Of a stretch of 64,000 nt of DNA, positions 18,397-29,981 are shown piece after piece. The DNA lies in the NCBI GenBank assembly GCA_016712595.1, contig JADJQT010000001.1:2415501-2479500 (forward strand), written 5' to 3'. The stretch comes from Rhodospirillales bacterium (GTDB taxonomy: Bacteria; Pseudomonadota; Alphaproteobacteria; Rhodospirillales; Defluviicoccaceae). Position 1 is the stretch's first letter; every line of letters begins with the position of its first letter. Below the pieces are notes generated by a model. That model had not been told where the DNA came from, made no database searches, and saw nothing but the letters and a program-made list of their open reading frames with translations. The position numbers were made by a program, and so were the translations under genes.

Positions 18397-20478
18397 TCAG
18401 CCCGAGCCCAGGGTGCGGATCGCCTGGTCGCGCTCGAAGAGGTAGAGCAGCTGGCGTAACGCTGGGCCGCGTGCGCCGGCGAGGTCGGAATCGCGCTCGA
18501 TGATCAGCCGAGCTTCGTCACCGGCGATGGCAAGGAGCTCGGCGTGGTGTGCGAGATCGGCAAGGTGGAAGGCCGGCAGGCCGCTCTGACGCACGCCCAG
18601 CAGCTCTCCCGCGCCGCGCAGCCGCAAATCCTCCTCGGCGATACGAAAGCCATCGTCGGTCTCGCGCAGGACGGCGAGACGCGCTCGCGCGGCATCGCTG
18701 ATCGGCGCCGCATAAAGGAGAATGCAGGTCGACGGTGCGTCGCCCCGCCCCACCCGGCCGCGGAGCTGGTGAAGCTGGGCAAGGCCGAAACGCTCGGCGT
18801 GCTCGATGACCATCAGCGTCGCCGCCGGCACGTCGACACCGACCTCGATCACCGTCGTCGCCACCAGTACGCTGGCGTCGCCGTCGCGGAACGCACGCAT
18901 GGCGGCCTCGCGCTCCGCCGTCTTCATCCGTCCGTGCACCAGGGCGGTGCGGCCGGGAAAGACGCTGGCGAGGTGGGCGTGCCGATCCTCGGCGGCGGCG
19001 AGATCGAGCGTTTCGGAGTCCTCGACCAGCGGACAGACCCAGTAGACCTTGGCGCCCGCCGACAATATCCGCCCGATTCCCTCGACGACGTCATCGAGGC
19101 GATGGTTGGGCAGAACACGGGTATCGATCGGCCGGCGACCCGGCGGCTTCCCCTCGATCCGCGAAACGTCGAGGTCGCCATATACGGTCATCGTCAAAGT
19201 GCGCGGGATGGGTGTCGCCGACATCACCAGCACGTCGACGCCGCCACCCTTGCCGGCGATGGCGAGACGCTGCTCGACGCCGAAGCGATGCTGCTCGTCG
19301 ATTACCGCCAGCCCGAGATCATCGAACGCCACCGCGTCCTGAAGCAGGGCGTGGGTGCCGACGGCAATGGCGATCTCACCGCCGGCGAGTCCCGCCATTG
19401 TCGCCCGGCGTGCCGCCTCCTTTTCCCGGCCGGTGAGCAGCGCGGTGCGCACGCCCACCGCCTCGGCGAGGCGGGCGATGATGGCGAAATGCTGGCGGGC
19501 AAGCAGCTCGGTCGGCGCCAGCAACGCCGCCTGTGCTCCGCTTTCAATCACCTGCAGCATTGCCAGCAGCGCAACGACGGTCTTACCGCTGCCAACATCG
19601 CCTTGTAGCAGGCGAAGCATGCGCGCCGGCCGGGCGAGATCGGCGCGGATGTCCGTCAACGCCGCCCGCTGAGCGCTGGTGAGTTCAAATCCGAGCTGCG
19701 CTTCGATGCAGGCGGCAAGGTGCCCGTCTCCCGGGTGGGCCTTCCCGGGCTTACGCCGCATCTGCCGGCGGACGATCGCGAGGGCGAGTTGGTTGGCTAG
19801 CAACTCGTCATAGGCGAGCCGTGCCCGGGCCGGTGCCGTCGCCTCGACGTCAGCCTCGTCTTGCGGCGCGTGCGCGCAGACGACCGCCTCGTGCCACGCC
19901 GGCCAGCCGCGACGTGCGAGAAAGGCAGGATCGAGCCATTCGTCCAGCACCGGCGCCCGTTCCAATGCGGCCCGCACCACTTTCGCCAGCACCTTGCCAC
20001 CAAGACCCGCGGTCAGCGGATAGACCGGCTCGAACGCCGGCAACGTATCGGCGGCGGCTTCCTCGACGATGTAGTCCGGATGAACCATTTGCAGCGTATC
20101 GCCGAAGCGCTCGACGGCGCCGCTGACCAGGCGGATCTCTCCCGCTGGAAGCGTTCGTGCGAGATAGTCCCCACGAGCGTTGAAGAAAACGAGGACAAGC
20201 TCACCGCTGGCATCGGCGGTAAGCACCCGGTAGGGATGACGCCGGTTGCGCGGCGGGGCGTGCTCGATGACCTTGACCCGCACGCTCGCCGTCTGCCCGG
20301 CGGTAACGGCAGCGATGCACGGCGACAGGCGGCGATCGACCAGCCCGTGCGGCAGATGCCACAGCAGATCGACGATACGGGGACCGGCGAGGCGCCCCAA
20401 CGATTTCGCCAGAGTCGGCCCGACACCGGCAAGTGAATCGACAGCGGCGAACAGGGGATAAAGGATGGGCGGGCGCAT
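18397..20478 (-). CDS. recG: ATP-dependent DNA helicase RecG
   Basis: A monomeric helicase that remodels stalled replication forks and branched recombination intermediates. The start is MRPPILYPLFAAVDSLAGVG at 20478; the frame is open 85 codons further upstream but overlaps sdhE antisense and is not protein-like. The 693-residue protein has the wedge/OB domain, then helicase motifs: Walker A GDVGSGKTVVALLAM, Walker B VIDEQHRFGVEQR, SATPIPRTL, and QLRGRVGRG near the C-terminus. It is divergent from sdhE-mfd; the next gene downstream is the IS630 insertion. Confidence 0.95.
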   Translation of the reverse strand: MRPPILYPLFAAVDSLAGVGPTLAKSLGRLAGPRIVDLLWHLPHGLVDRRLSPCIAAVTAGQTASVRVKVIEHAPPRNRRHPYRVLTADASGELVLVFFNARGDYLARTLPAGEIRLVSGAVERFGDTLQMVHPDYIVEEAAADTLPAFEPVYPLTAGLGGKVLAKVVRAALERAPVLDEWLDPAFLARRGWPAWHEAVVCAHAPQDEADVEATAPARARLAYDELLANQLALAIVRRQMRRKPGKAHPGDGHLAACIEAQLGFELTSAQRAALTDIRADLARPARMLRLLQGDVGSGKTVVALLAMLQVIESGAQAALLAPTELLARQHFAIIARLAEAVGVRTALLTGREKEAARRATMAGLAGGEIAIAVGTHALLQDAVAFDDLGLAVIDEQHRFGVEQRLAIAGKGGGVDVLVMSATPIPRTLTMTVYGDLDVSRIEGKPPGRRPIDTRVLPNHRLDDVVEGIGRILSAGAKVYWVCPLVEDSETLDLAAAEDRHAHLASVFPGRTALVHGRMKTAEREAAMRAFRDGDASVLVATTVIEVGVDVPAATLMVIEHAERFGLAQLHQLRGRVGRGDAPSTCILLYAAPISDAARARLAVLRETDDGFRIAEEDLRLRGAGELLGVRQSGLPAFHLADLAHHAELLAIAGDEARLIIERDSDLAGARGPALRQLLYLFERDQAIRTLGSG

Positions 20479-20548
20479 CGGACGACGAGAGCGCTGACAG
20501 AACCGGGATCGGCGGTTATATGCTAGCCGCCCGCAGCAACGGAGGCCA

Positions 20549-20818
20549 ATGGTGAGCGAAGAGGACGACAACCGGCGCAAGCGCGTGGCCTTCCGGTGCC
20601 ACCATACCGGCATGCGCGAGAACGACCTTCTGTTCGGCGCGTTCGTCGACCGGCATCTGCATGAACTCAGCGATGCGGACGTCGACTGGCTGGAACGGCT
20701 GGTGATGGAGCACGACGACCTCGACCTTAACAACTGGATGACCGGGCGCGCGCCGGTTCCGGTTGAACTCGATCATCCGGTCATGCGCGCGCTCAAGAGC
20801 TTTAAGTTTACAGTCTAA
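20549..20818 (+). CDS. sdhE: Succinate dehydrogenase assembly factor SdhE (DUF339)
   Basis: A small cytoplasmic protein that promotes covalent flavinylation of succinate dehydrogenase and fumarate reductase. The 89-residue length and five-helix pattern (NDLLFGAFVDRHLHELSDADVDWLERLV) match the family. The conserved loop, usually RGxxE, reads TGMRE here, so its first Arg is replaced by Thr. It is divergent from recG and just upstream of mfd, the usual alphaproteobacterial context. Confidence 0.88.
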   Translation: MVSEEDDNRRKRVAFRCHHTGMRENDLLFGAFVDRHLHELSDADVDWLERLVMEHDDLDLNNWMTGRAPVPVELDHPVMRALKSFKFTV

Positions 20819-20822
20819 CTCC

Positions 20823-24323
<3,501 letters not shown>

Positions 24324-24814
24324 GCCTTGCGTCCGCTTCAATCGCTTTCCCCGATGCTCATGTACTAGTTTAGATATATATCATAACTAGTTGATTTTTA
24401 TTATATAATCGTCACTAGATTTGCACAAATCGCCATCTGTCATTATGCCGCCGGACAGGAACGCCCGCGATTGCTGAGCAAGCCGCGCAGCCCGGCAGAC
24501 GGAGCGGCGGCTTGAAGTAAGCCCCTTGTGAGGTATTGTTCGCAGCGGCACGAGGCCCGACCCACGAGCTCTGGATCGCAAGACGTATTTGGCTCTCAGG
24601 CAATGCGTCCGGCGTACCCTCTCTTCCGGAGGAGGCGCCTGGGCCAGACGAACGGGCTGGCAGTGACAAGACGGCATCCCATGTACTGCGGTAAACCGTT
24701 TGGGTGCGACGACAGACCAATCATCGCAGTCCTGCGTGCGGCGAAGGAGCAGAGCGTCATCATCGATCTGCGCGCGTGCTGATCGCGGGACAAACCGATT
24801 TCTCTGAGGAGGCT
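24324..24814. other. Intergenic region between mfd and the DJ-1/PfpI-like gene
   Basis: The first 100 bases after mfd are AT-rich with several CTAG-containing words (ACTAGTTT, AACTAGTT, CACTAGAT). The rest is GC-normal. Short frames on both strands (for example 24415-24720 minus) show no recognisable family. The last 40 bases contain a strong TGAGGAGG ribosome-binding site for the next gene, whose promoter must lie here. Confidence 0.5.
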
Positions 24815-25948
24815 ATGATGGTGCAGACCGCAACGCAAAGCTCCGATTCTCCTGAGGCCGTTGCCGCGGCAATCGCCGACAGCCATGCCACGGCCGTCGA
24901 GTTCCCGACCATGCTCATGGCGCAGGACGCGCCCGTCGGATCAATCGCCCAGCGGATGGTGGATGGCCTTTTCGACAAGCCGTTCCTCGTCAGCGAAATC
25001 GCCCGCTTCACCGGCGTGAGCGTCGATATTCCCGCGCAGCCCGGAAAGATTCTCGCCGTCATCCCGCAGCACGGTTATTGGTGCTCCGAACTGACGCTGA
25101 CCGATCAGGTCTTCCGCGCCGCCGGGTACGATGTGGATTACGTCACCCCGCGGGGGGAACGGCCGTTCGCGTTCGGCGTGAGCCTCGATACCACTTTCCG
25201 CGATCAAGCATGGAACGCCCCCCAGGTATCGACGGGCGAAGCGGCGTTGGGCGCGCGCTACAACGACCGGACGACGACCGAGGGGCAGCGGCTGAACGCG
25301 CCGCGCAATCTCGACGCGTGGCTGCCAGCGACGCCGCGACCGCAGCATGGGGAGGCCTCCCGGGAGCCGTTCCGGCGCACGTTGTTTGAGGGTCTGCGCG
25401 ACGCCACGCAGTACGCGGGTATGTTTATCGTCGGCGGCGCCGGTGCCTATATGGACCTTGGCGGCAACACCTCGGTGCGTCCGTTGATCGCGCTGCTCGC
25501 CGCACTGGGGCGGCCGGTGGCGGCGATCTGCTACGGCGTGCAGGTCCTCATCCAGGCGACGGACCCGAGAACGAAAGTCCCGCTCGTCTGGGGCCGGGTG
25601 GCAACCGGCCATTCCGAGCAGGACGACTATACCGACGGAACCACCGATGTTCCCAGCGAGGGGGGCTATGGTCCCAACTACGGCTCGGCCCCGATTACCC
25701 TCGAGCAGATGATCAAGCAGTACACCGGACCGCAGGGGGGCTTCATCTCCCGCAACGGCAGTCCGTACATGGCGGTAGCGGATGGCCCCTTCATTACCGC
25801 GCGCACGACGCCCGACGGTTATCCGGCGGCTCTGCTCGCCATGGCGCGCCTTCATGGGGCAAGTCAGTTGCCGGCGCGGTACGTGATCGACGCGGACGGC
25901 CGGGGTCATCAGCCGGGCGCTGCGGAGATTCGCCACGGCGGCGCATGA
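24815..25948 (+). CDS. DJ-1/PfpI-superfamily protein, long form
   Basis: A 377-residue protein with a class I glutamine-amidotransferase-like core. After about 85 N-terminal residues the strand KILAVIPQHGYW opens the domain; AGMFIVGGAGAYMDLG precedes the nucleophile elbow AAICYGVQVLIQ with the likely catalytic Cys. Known relatives include proteases, deglycase/chaperones (HchA, YajL) and hydratases, so the activity cannot be assigned. The start has an excellent TGAGGAGGCT site. It is convergent with catalase and near oxyR, which suggests a role in oxidative or carbonyl stress. An insertion of about 100 residues between the two halves makes it longer than most members. Confidence 0.72.
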   Translation: MMVQTATQSSDSPEAVAAAIADSHATAVEFPTMLMAQDAPVGSIAQRMVDGLFDKPFLVSEIARFTGVSVDIPAQPGKILAVIPQHGYWCSELTLTDQVFRAAGYDVDYVTPRGERPFAFGVSLDTTFRDQAWNAPQVSTGEAALGARYNDRTTTEGQRLNAPRNLDAWLPATPRPQHGEASREPFRRTLFEGLRDATQYAGMFIVGGAGAYMDLGGNTSVRPLIALLAALGRPVAAICYGVQVLIQATDPRTKVPLVWGRVATGHSEQDDYTDGTTDVPSEGGYGPNYGSAPITLEQMIKQYTGPQGGFISRNGSPYMAVADGPFITARTTPDGYPAALLAMARLHGASQLPARYVIDADGRGHQPGAAEIRHGGA

Positions 25949-25954
25949 CCAGGC

Positions 25955-25974
25955 GGCGCGGCGTCTGCCGCGCC
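25955..25974 (+). terminator. Intrinsic-type hairpin after the DJ-1/PfpI-like gene
   Basis: GGCGCGGC-GTCT-GCCGCGCC, a perfect 8-bp GC stem followed by CTTTG, six bases after the stop codon. Confidence 0.55.
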
Positions 25975-25987
25975 CTTTGCCAAACAC

Positions 25988-26010
25988 GCCGGCGGCCGAA
26001 CGCCGCCGGC
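25988..26010 (-). terminator. Second GC hairpin in the convergent gap, likely for katA
   Basis: GCCGGCGGC-CGAAC-GCCGCCGGC, a 9-bp perfect stem about 65 bases beyond the catalase stop. On the minus strand a GTGTTTG follows, only a weak T-run, so termination is inferred mainly from the convergent layout. Confidence 0.4.
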
Positions 26011-26077
26011 CACCGGCGTGCCGGTCTTGGGCCGGCAGGCCGGTGACGAGCGCCAGACCCGACGGTTGCAAGTGGAC

Positions 26078-27529
26078 CTAAGCGCAAACCTCGCTCAACG
26101 GGATGCCCAGCGCGTCGGCCACGCCTTTGCCATAGGCCGGATCGGCTTTCAGGCAATGGCCAATGTGGCGGACCTGGATCTCCCGCGGTGCCTCGCCGAT
26201 CGAGCGGGCGGTGTTCTCGAATAGCACCTGCTGCTGCGCCGGAGACATCAACCGGAACAGCATGCCTGGCTGCGAGAAGTAGTCGCTGTCCTCGCGGTGG
26301 TTCCAGTGATCGGCTGCCCCTTCGAGGCTTAACGGCGGCTCGCGATAGTCCGGCTGCTGCTGCCACTCACCGTAGCTGTTCGGCTCGTAGGCGAGCGTGC
26401 TGCCGTGGTTGCCATCCACCCGCATCTGCCCGTCGCGGTGATAGCTGTGCACCGGGCAGCGGGGTGCGTTCACCGGGATCAAATGGTGGTTGACCCCGAG
26501 CCGGTAGCGCTGCGCGTCGCCATAGGAGAACAGCCGGCCCTGCAGCATCTTGTCCGGCGAGAAGCCGACGCCGGGCGGCACGTTGGCCGGATTGAAGGCA
26601 GACTGCTCGACCTCGGCGAAGAAGTTCTCCGGATTGCGGTTCAGCTCCATCACCCCGACATCCATCAATGGATAGTCCTTGTGCGGCCAGATCTTGGTCA
26701 GATCGAATGGATGATAGGGGACCGTCGCGGCATCAGCCTCCGGCATGATCTGCACTTTGAGCGTCCACTTCGGAGCGTCGCCCCGCTCGATGCTCTCATA
26801 GAGATCACGCTGATGGCTTTCCCGGTCCTTGCCGATGATGGCTTCGGCTTCCACGTCACTCAAATTGCGGATGCCCTGCTGCGTCTTGAAGTGGAATTTC
26901 ACCCAGAAACGCTCGTTCGCAGCATTGATGAAGCTGAAGGTATGACTGCCGAAGCCGTGCATGTGGCGGTAGGTCGCGGGAATGCCGCGATCGCTCATGA
27001 CGATGGTGACCTGGTGCAGGGCTTCCGGCAGTGAGGTCCAGAAGTCCCAGTTGTTCTTGGCGCTGCGCAGGTTGGTGCGCGGGTCGCGCTTGACCGCGTG
27101 GTTGAGGTCGGGGAACTTCAGCGGGTCGCGCATGAAGAACACCGGCGTGTTGTTGCCGACGAGATCCCAGTTGCCTTCCTCGGTGTAGAACTTGACCGCG
27201 AAGCCGCGGATGTCGCGTTCGGCATCGGCGGCGCCGCGCTCGCCAGCAACCGTGGTGAAGCGGGCGAACAACTCGGTCGTCTTGCCGACCTCCGAGAAGA
27301 TTTTGGCCCGCGTATAGCGCGTGATGTCGTGGGTGACGGTGAAGGTGCCGTAGGCGCCGGAGCCCTTGGCATGCATGCGCCGCTCCGGGATCACCTCGCG
27401 GTCGAAGTGGGCGAGCTTTTCCAGAAACCAGATGTCCTGCAGCAGTTGCGGACCGCGCGGCCCGGCCGTCATCACGTTCTGGTTGTCGGGCACGGGAACG
27501 CCCGCGTTGGTGGTCAGTTTCTTGCTCAT
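26078..27529 (-). CDS. katA: Monofunctional haem catalase (small-subunit, clade 3 type)
   Basis: Decomposes hydrogen peroxide. At 483 residues it is a small-subunit catalase. Catalytic His53 is in [12 protein letters not shown], the active-site Asn in [13 protein letters not shown], and the proximal haem-ligand Tyr in [14 protein letters not shown]. The gene is 209 bases downstream of oxyR on the same strand. An inverted repeat in that gap (27694-27719) is a candidate OxyR site. Regulation by OxyR in response to peroxide is the likely arrangement, by analogy with known katA-oxyR pairs. Confidence 0.96.
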   Translation of the reverse strand: MSKKLTTNAGVPVPDNQNVMTAGPRGPQLLQDIWFLEKLAHFDREVIPERRMHAKGSGAYGTFTVTHDITRYTRAKIFSEVGKTTELFARFTTVAGERGAADAERDIRGFAVKFYTEEGNWDLVGNNTPVFFMRDPLKFPDLNHAVKRDPRTNLRSAKNNWDFWTSLPEALHQVTIVMSDRGIPATYRHMHGFGSHTFSFINAANERFWVKFHFKTQQGIRNLSDVEAEAIIGKDRESHQRDLYESIERGDAPKWTLKVQIMPEADAATVPYHPFDLTKIWPHKDYPLMDVGVMELNRNPENFFAEVEQSAFNPANVPPGVGFSPDKMLQGRLFSYGDAQRYRLGVNHHLIPVNAPRCPVHSYHRDGQMRVDGNHGSTLAYEPNSYGEWQQQPDYREPPLSLEGAADHWNHREDSDYFSQPGMLFRLMSPAQQQVLFENTARSIGEAPREIQVRHIGHCLKADPAYGKGVADALGIPLSEVCA

Positions 27530-27693
27530 CTTTGCTCATCCCCTCATCAAGCCGGTGCGGTCCGTCTGTCTCGCGCCGGCAAACGCCAGCTTCGCCGGCC
27601 GATCGGGCGCACGCATGACGACAACCGTGCAGCCGCACGACGACCGTGCGGCGTCTTCAGCAGCCACTATTCCGCAAAGCGGGTTTTGATGGA

Positions 27694-27719
27694 AATCGAT
27701 TGTTCGAATTTGATCGATT
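27694..27719. promoter_or_regulatory. Inverted repeat upstream of katA, candidate OxyR site
   Basis: AATCGAT-N12-ATCGATT with perfect 7-bp arms, about 165 bases upstream of the katA start and 20 bases past the oxyR stop. LysR-type regulators bind spaced dyads of this sort. The assignment is by position and symmetry only. Confidence 0.35.
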
Positions 27720-27738
27720 GATGGCGCCTATCGACACC

Positions 27739-28641
27739 TTACGCCGCCTCGACCTCCGGCGGCAGGGCACCACGGATGAGCGCGGCAAGAAGCTCCAGAT
27801 CGCCGCTCTTCGGATAGGCCCGTCGCCAGACGAGGCCGATGCGACGTGACGTGCCATTGGCGAGCGGACGCACCGCGAAGCCCTGGTTTGCGGTGCAGGC
27901 GACAGACAATGCCGGAAGCAGGGTTACGCCCATGCCGGCCGCGACCATCTGGCGCAGTGTCTCCAGGCTGGTCGCACGGAAGTCGGCGCCGTCCTCGCTG
28001 AGCGCAGTCTCGCGCTGTCCACAGACGGCGAGCGCCTGGTCACGCAGGCAGTGGCCGTCGGTGAGCAGGAGCAGTTGCTGGCTGTGCAAATCGGCGTCCT
28101 GGACCGTGTCGGTGCGGGCCAGCGGATGATCGTGCGGGCAGGCAAAGAAGAACGGCTCGTCGAACAGTGGGCAGGCTGCGAGATCGGGTGCCGTCGGCAG
28201 GGCGATGAGCGCGGTATCGATCCGATGCGAACGCACGCTGTCAAGCAGCGCATCGGTCAGGTCCTCATGGAGAATCAGCCGCAGATCGGGATACGTCCGT
28301 TTTAAAAGTGGCAGCAGCCACGGCAGCAGATAGGGCCCGAGCGTGGGGATTACACCCAAGGTCAGCGGCCCGGCGAGCGGTGCCGTCGTGTTGCGCGAGA
28401 GGTCGACGAGTGCGTCGGCCTCGGCGAGCACCCGGCGGGCCTGATCGACGATCTTCCGGCCGATGGGCGTCACATGCAGCGCCTTGTTCGTTCGCTCAAA
28501 CAGGACGATGCCAAGATCGTCCTCGAACTTTTTCAACTGGGTACTCAACGTCGGCTGACTGACATGACAGGCTGCGGCGGCGTGGCCGAAGTGGCCATAA
28601 TCGGCCAGAGCAACAAGATAGCGCAGTTCCCGGAGAGTCAT
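27739..28641 (-). CDS. oxyR: Hydrogen-peroxide-sensing LysR-type regulator OxyR
   Basis: Has an N-terminal winged HTH (MTLRELRYLVALADYGHFGHAAAACHVSQPTLS) and a C-terminal sensor domain. The redox pair is clear: Cys198 in LLLTDGHCLRDQ and Cys207 in ALAVCGQ, with the nine-residue spacing of E. coli OxyR Cys199/Cys208. The start is placed at the ATG at 28641 (300 residues) rather than eight codons upstream. katA follows on the same strand. A spaced dyad (CGATA-N15-TATCG) immediately upstream suggests autoregulation. Confidence 0.92.
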   Translation of the reverse strand: MTLRELRYLVALADYGHFGHAAAACHVSQPTLSTQLKKFEDDLGIVLFERTNKALHVTPIGRKIVDQARRVLAEADALVDLSRNTTAPLAGPLTLGVIPTLGPYLLPWLLPLLKRTYPDLRLILHEDLTDALLDSVRSHRIDTALIALPTAPDLAACPLFDEPFFFACPHDHPLARTDTVQDADLHSQQLLLLTDGHCLRDQALAVCGQRETALSEDGADFRATSLETLRQMVAAGMGVTLLPALSVACTANQGFAVRPLANGTSRRIGLVWRRAYPKSGDLELLAALIRGALPPEVEAA

Positions 28642-28649
28642 GATCCGAT

Positions 28650-28674
28650 CGATAGCTAAAATCAATCATTATCG
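28650..28674. promoter_or_regulatory. Dyad upstream of oxyR, candidate autoregulatory site
   Basis: CGATA-N15-TATCG begins 9 bases upstream of the oxyR ATG and contains the LysR-type T-N11-A spacing. A second small dyad, ATCG-CTGAGA-CGAT, adjoins it. Confidence 0.35.
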
Positions 28675-28729
28675 CTGAGACGATCAATGTGATTGAATAA
28701 CAGCCACCGCGCAAGCGCCGACGTCAATG

Positions 28730-28860
28730 TCATGCGCTCGCGGTAAGCAAACGCCGCGCCTCGCGCTCACCCGCCAATGCCATCAGATGGCGGATATCAG
28801 CGCGATTGGCGGCGGCGAAGCGGCGTTCGGGCAGGCTGTGCCTCTGTTTCGCCACCGGCC
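28730..28860 (-). pseudogene. Decayed fragment of a DUF2325 paralogue
   Basis: Translation on the minus strand gives PVAKQRHSLPERRFAA joined directly to ANRADIRHLMALAGERE. Both pieces match the intact DUF2325 protein at 29982-31268 (PVAKQMHKVLERRYAA and AANRADIRRLVALESERD), where they are separated by about 60 residues. The fragment is therefore a copy with an internal deletion and no N- or C-terminal domain. It lies directly beside an mfd-derived fragment on the other strand. Confidence 0.7.
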
Positions 28861-28865
28861 TCACT

Positions 28866-28950
28866 AGTGCCTCGCCTTCCCCCGTGATTGGAAAAAGCGC
28901 ACCGACCGCCTCGAAGGCGTCCGTCACCTCTGCTACGTTCTCCTACTCTC
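28866..28950 (+). pseudogene. Degenerate copy of the mfd C-terminus
   Basis: The plus-strand reading RLAFPRDWKKRTDRLEGVRHLC closely matches the Mfd tail RLVFRRDWETATDRLEGVRDLC encoded at about 24220-24285. The DNA words ACCGACCGCCTCGAAGGCGT are identical in both places. Only about 25 codons are preserved. It must derive from a duplication or from an old mfd copy, and it is non-functional. Confidence 0.65.
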
Positions 28951-29039
28951 GCCCGGTCGTAAGGCTGCTCCCGGCTGCCTGTCTCGCCCGCATTGTTCGC
29001 GAATGAAACACCCCGCCAAACCGGCGATTCCGGGCGATA

Positions 29040-29326
29040 CTACTGCTCGTTCACGTAGTAGTTGAAGATCCCTGAATACCCGGTGCCGAACGAAGGGATA
29101 ACGCAGCTGAAATACCAGTTCTGCGTGGAGGTTCCCAGGCCGGCCTGTGCAGGAAAATTGAGGTACTGGGGCGACGGGCTGTTTCCCGTGTTCGACCGCG
29201 ATGTGCACCCACCCTGAACGCTGGTCCCCCGATATGCGTCGTTGCACAGCGAGCAGGTAATATTGTCTGTCGAATTTCGATCGATCACGTCGACGCGCGC
29301 CGAGAGAATGCCCGTGGGTGGCCGCT
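29040..29326 (-). pseudogene. Truncated gene for a Cys-containing, Ser/Thr/Gly-rich probably exported protein
   Basis: An open frame ends in TAG at 29040 and has no ATG; upstream it runs from a stop at about 29327 through GILSARVDVIDRNSTDNITC. The peptide has Cys pairs (TCSLCND), a GTS/NTGNS-rich centre and a closing NWYFSCVIPSFGTGYSGIF motif, typical of small secreted proteins whose N-terminal part with the signal peptide is missing here. I do not recognise a named family. The upstream boundary coincides with a 12-base direct repeat at the edge of the Pit remnant, so a deletion or junction probably removed the 5' end. Confidence 0.45.
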
Positions 29327-29360
29327 TTCAATGATCACAGCTGACCGTTTTCAATGATCA
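29326..29360. repeat. 12-bp direct repeat between two truncated genes
   Basis: TTTCAATGATCA occurs at 29326-29337 and again at 29349-29360, 23 bases apart start to start. It lies exactly at the junction between the truncated exported-protein gene and the truncated phosphate transporter. Confidence 0.6.
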
Positions 29361-29910
29361 TGTGCACGGTATCATTTCGCTGTTGCCGGTCGAACTGATC
29401 CTGCAGGTCGAATCCAGCGCCGGCTTCGCCATGGTATTCGCGCTGCTGCTGGCTGGCATCCTGTGGAACCTCGGCACTGGGTACCTGGGGCTGCCGGCCT
29501 CGAGCTCGCACACGCTGATTGGCTCGATCATCGGTGTCGGCCTCGCCAATCAGCTCATGCACAGCGGCGGTGGCACGTCGGGGGTCGACTGGGCGCAAGC
29601 GACCAAGGTCGGCTGGAAGCGGATTGTCATCACCGTCGGCGAGAAGATCGGCAAGCAGCACCTGACCTAAGGCCAGGGCGCATCGGCCGAGCTCGTGGCG
29701 ATGTCGACGATTGCCGCCGCCGACATGTACGGTCTCCCGGTGTCGACCACCCACGTCCTGTCGTCAGGCGTCGCCGGGACCATGGCGGCAAACGGCCCGG
29801 GATTGCAGTGGTCGACGGTGCGTAACCTGGCGATGGCCTGAGTGCTGACCCTGCCGGCGGCGGTCACCCTTGCCGGTGTGCTGTATTGGACCTTCTCCCA
29901 GCTTTTGTAA
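29347..29910 (+). pseudogene. pit: Remnant of a PiT-family inorganic phosphate transporter
   Basis: The frame encodes typical Pit segments: [49 protein letters not shown], then, after an in-frame fusion at [39 protein letters not shown] and TTHVLSSGVAGTMAANGPG. The N-terminal half is missing, a central section is deleted between the two VGW-like sequences, and two in-frame stops interrupt the rest (TAA at 29668 and TGA at about 29839, where Tyr and Trp codons are expected). Clearly a dead gene. Confidence 0.85.
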
Positions 29911-29981
29911 TCGCTTCTGCTACATGCTGACTGAAGCTAGCGCGGCGGATGAGCCGCGGAGTTCCGGCGAGGCTTCCGCGT

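Noticed and set aside
24415..24720. 101-residue minus-strand frame in the mfd/DJ-1 gap
   Set aside because: Low-complexity mixture of Arg, Ser and Ala; no family and no ribosome-binding site.
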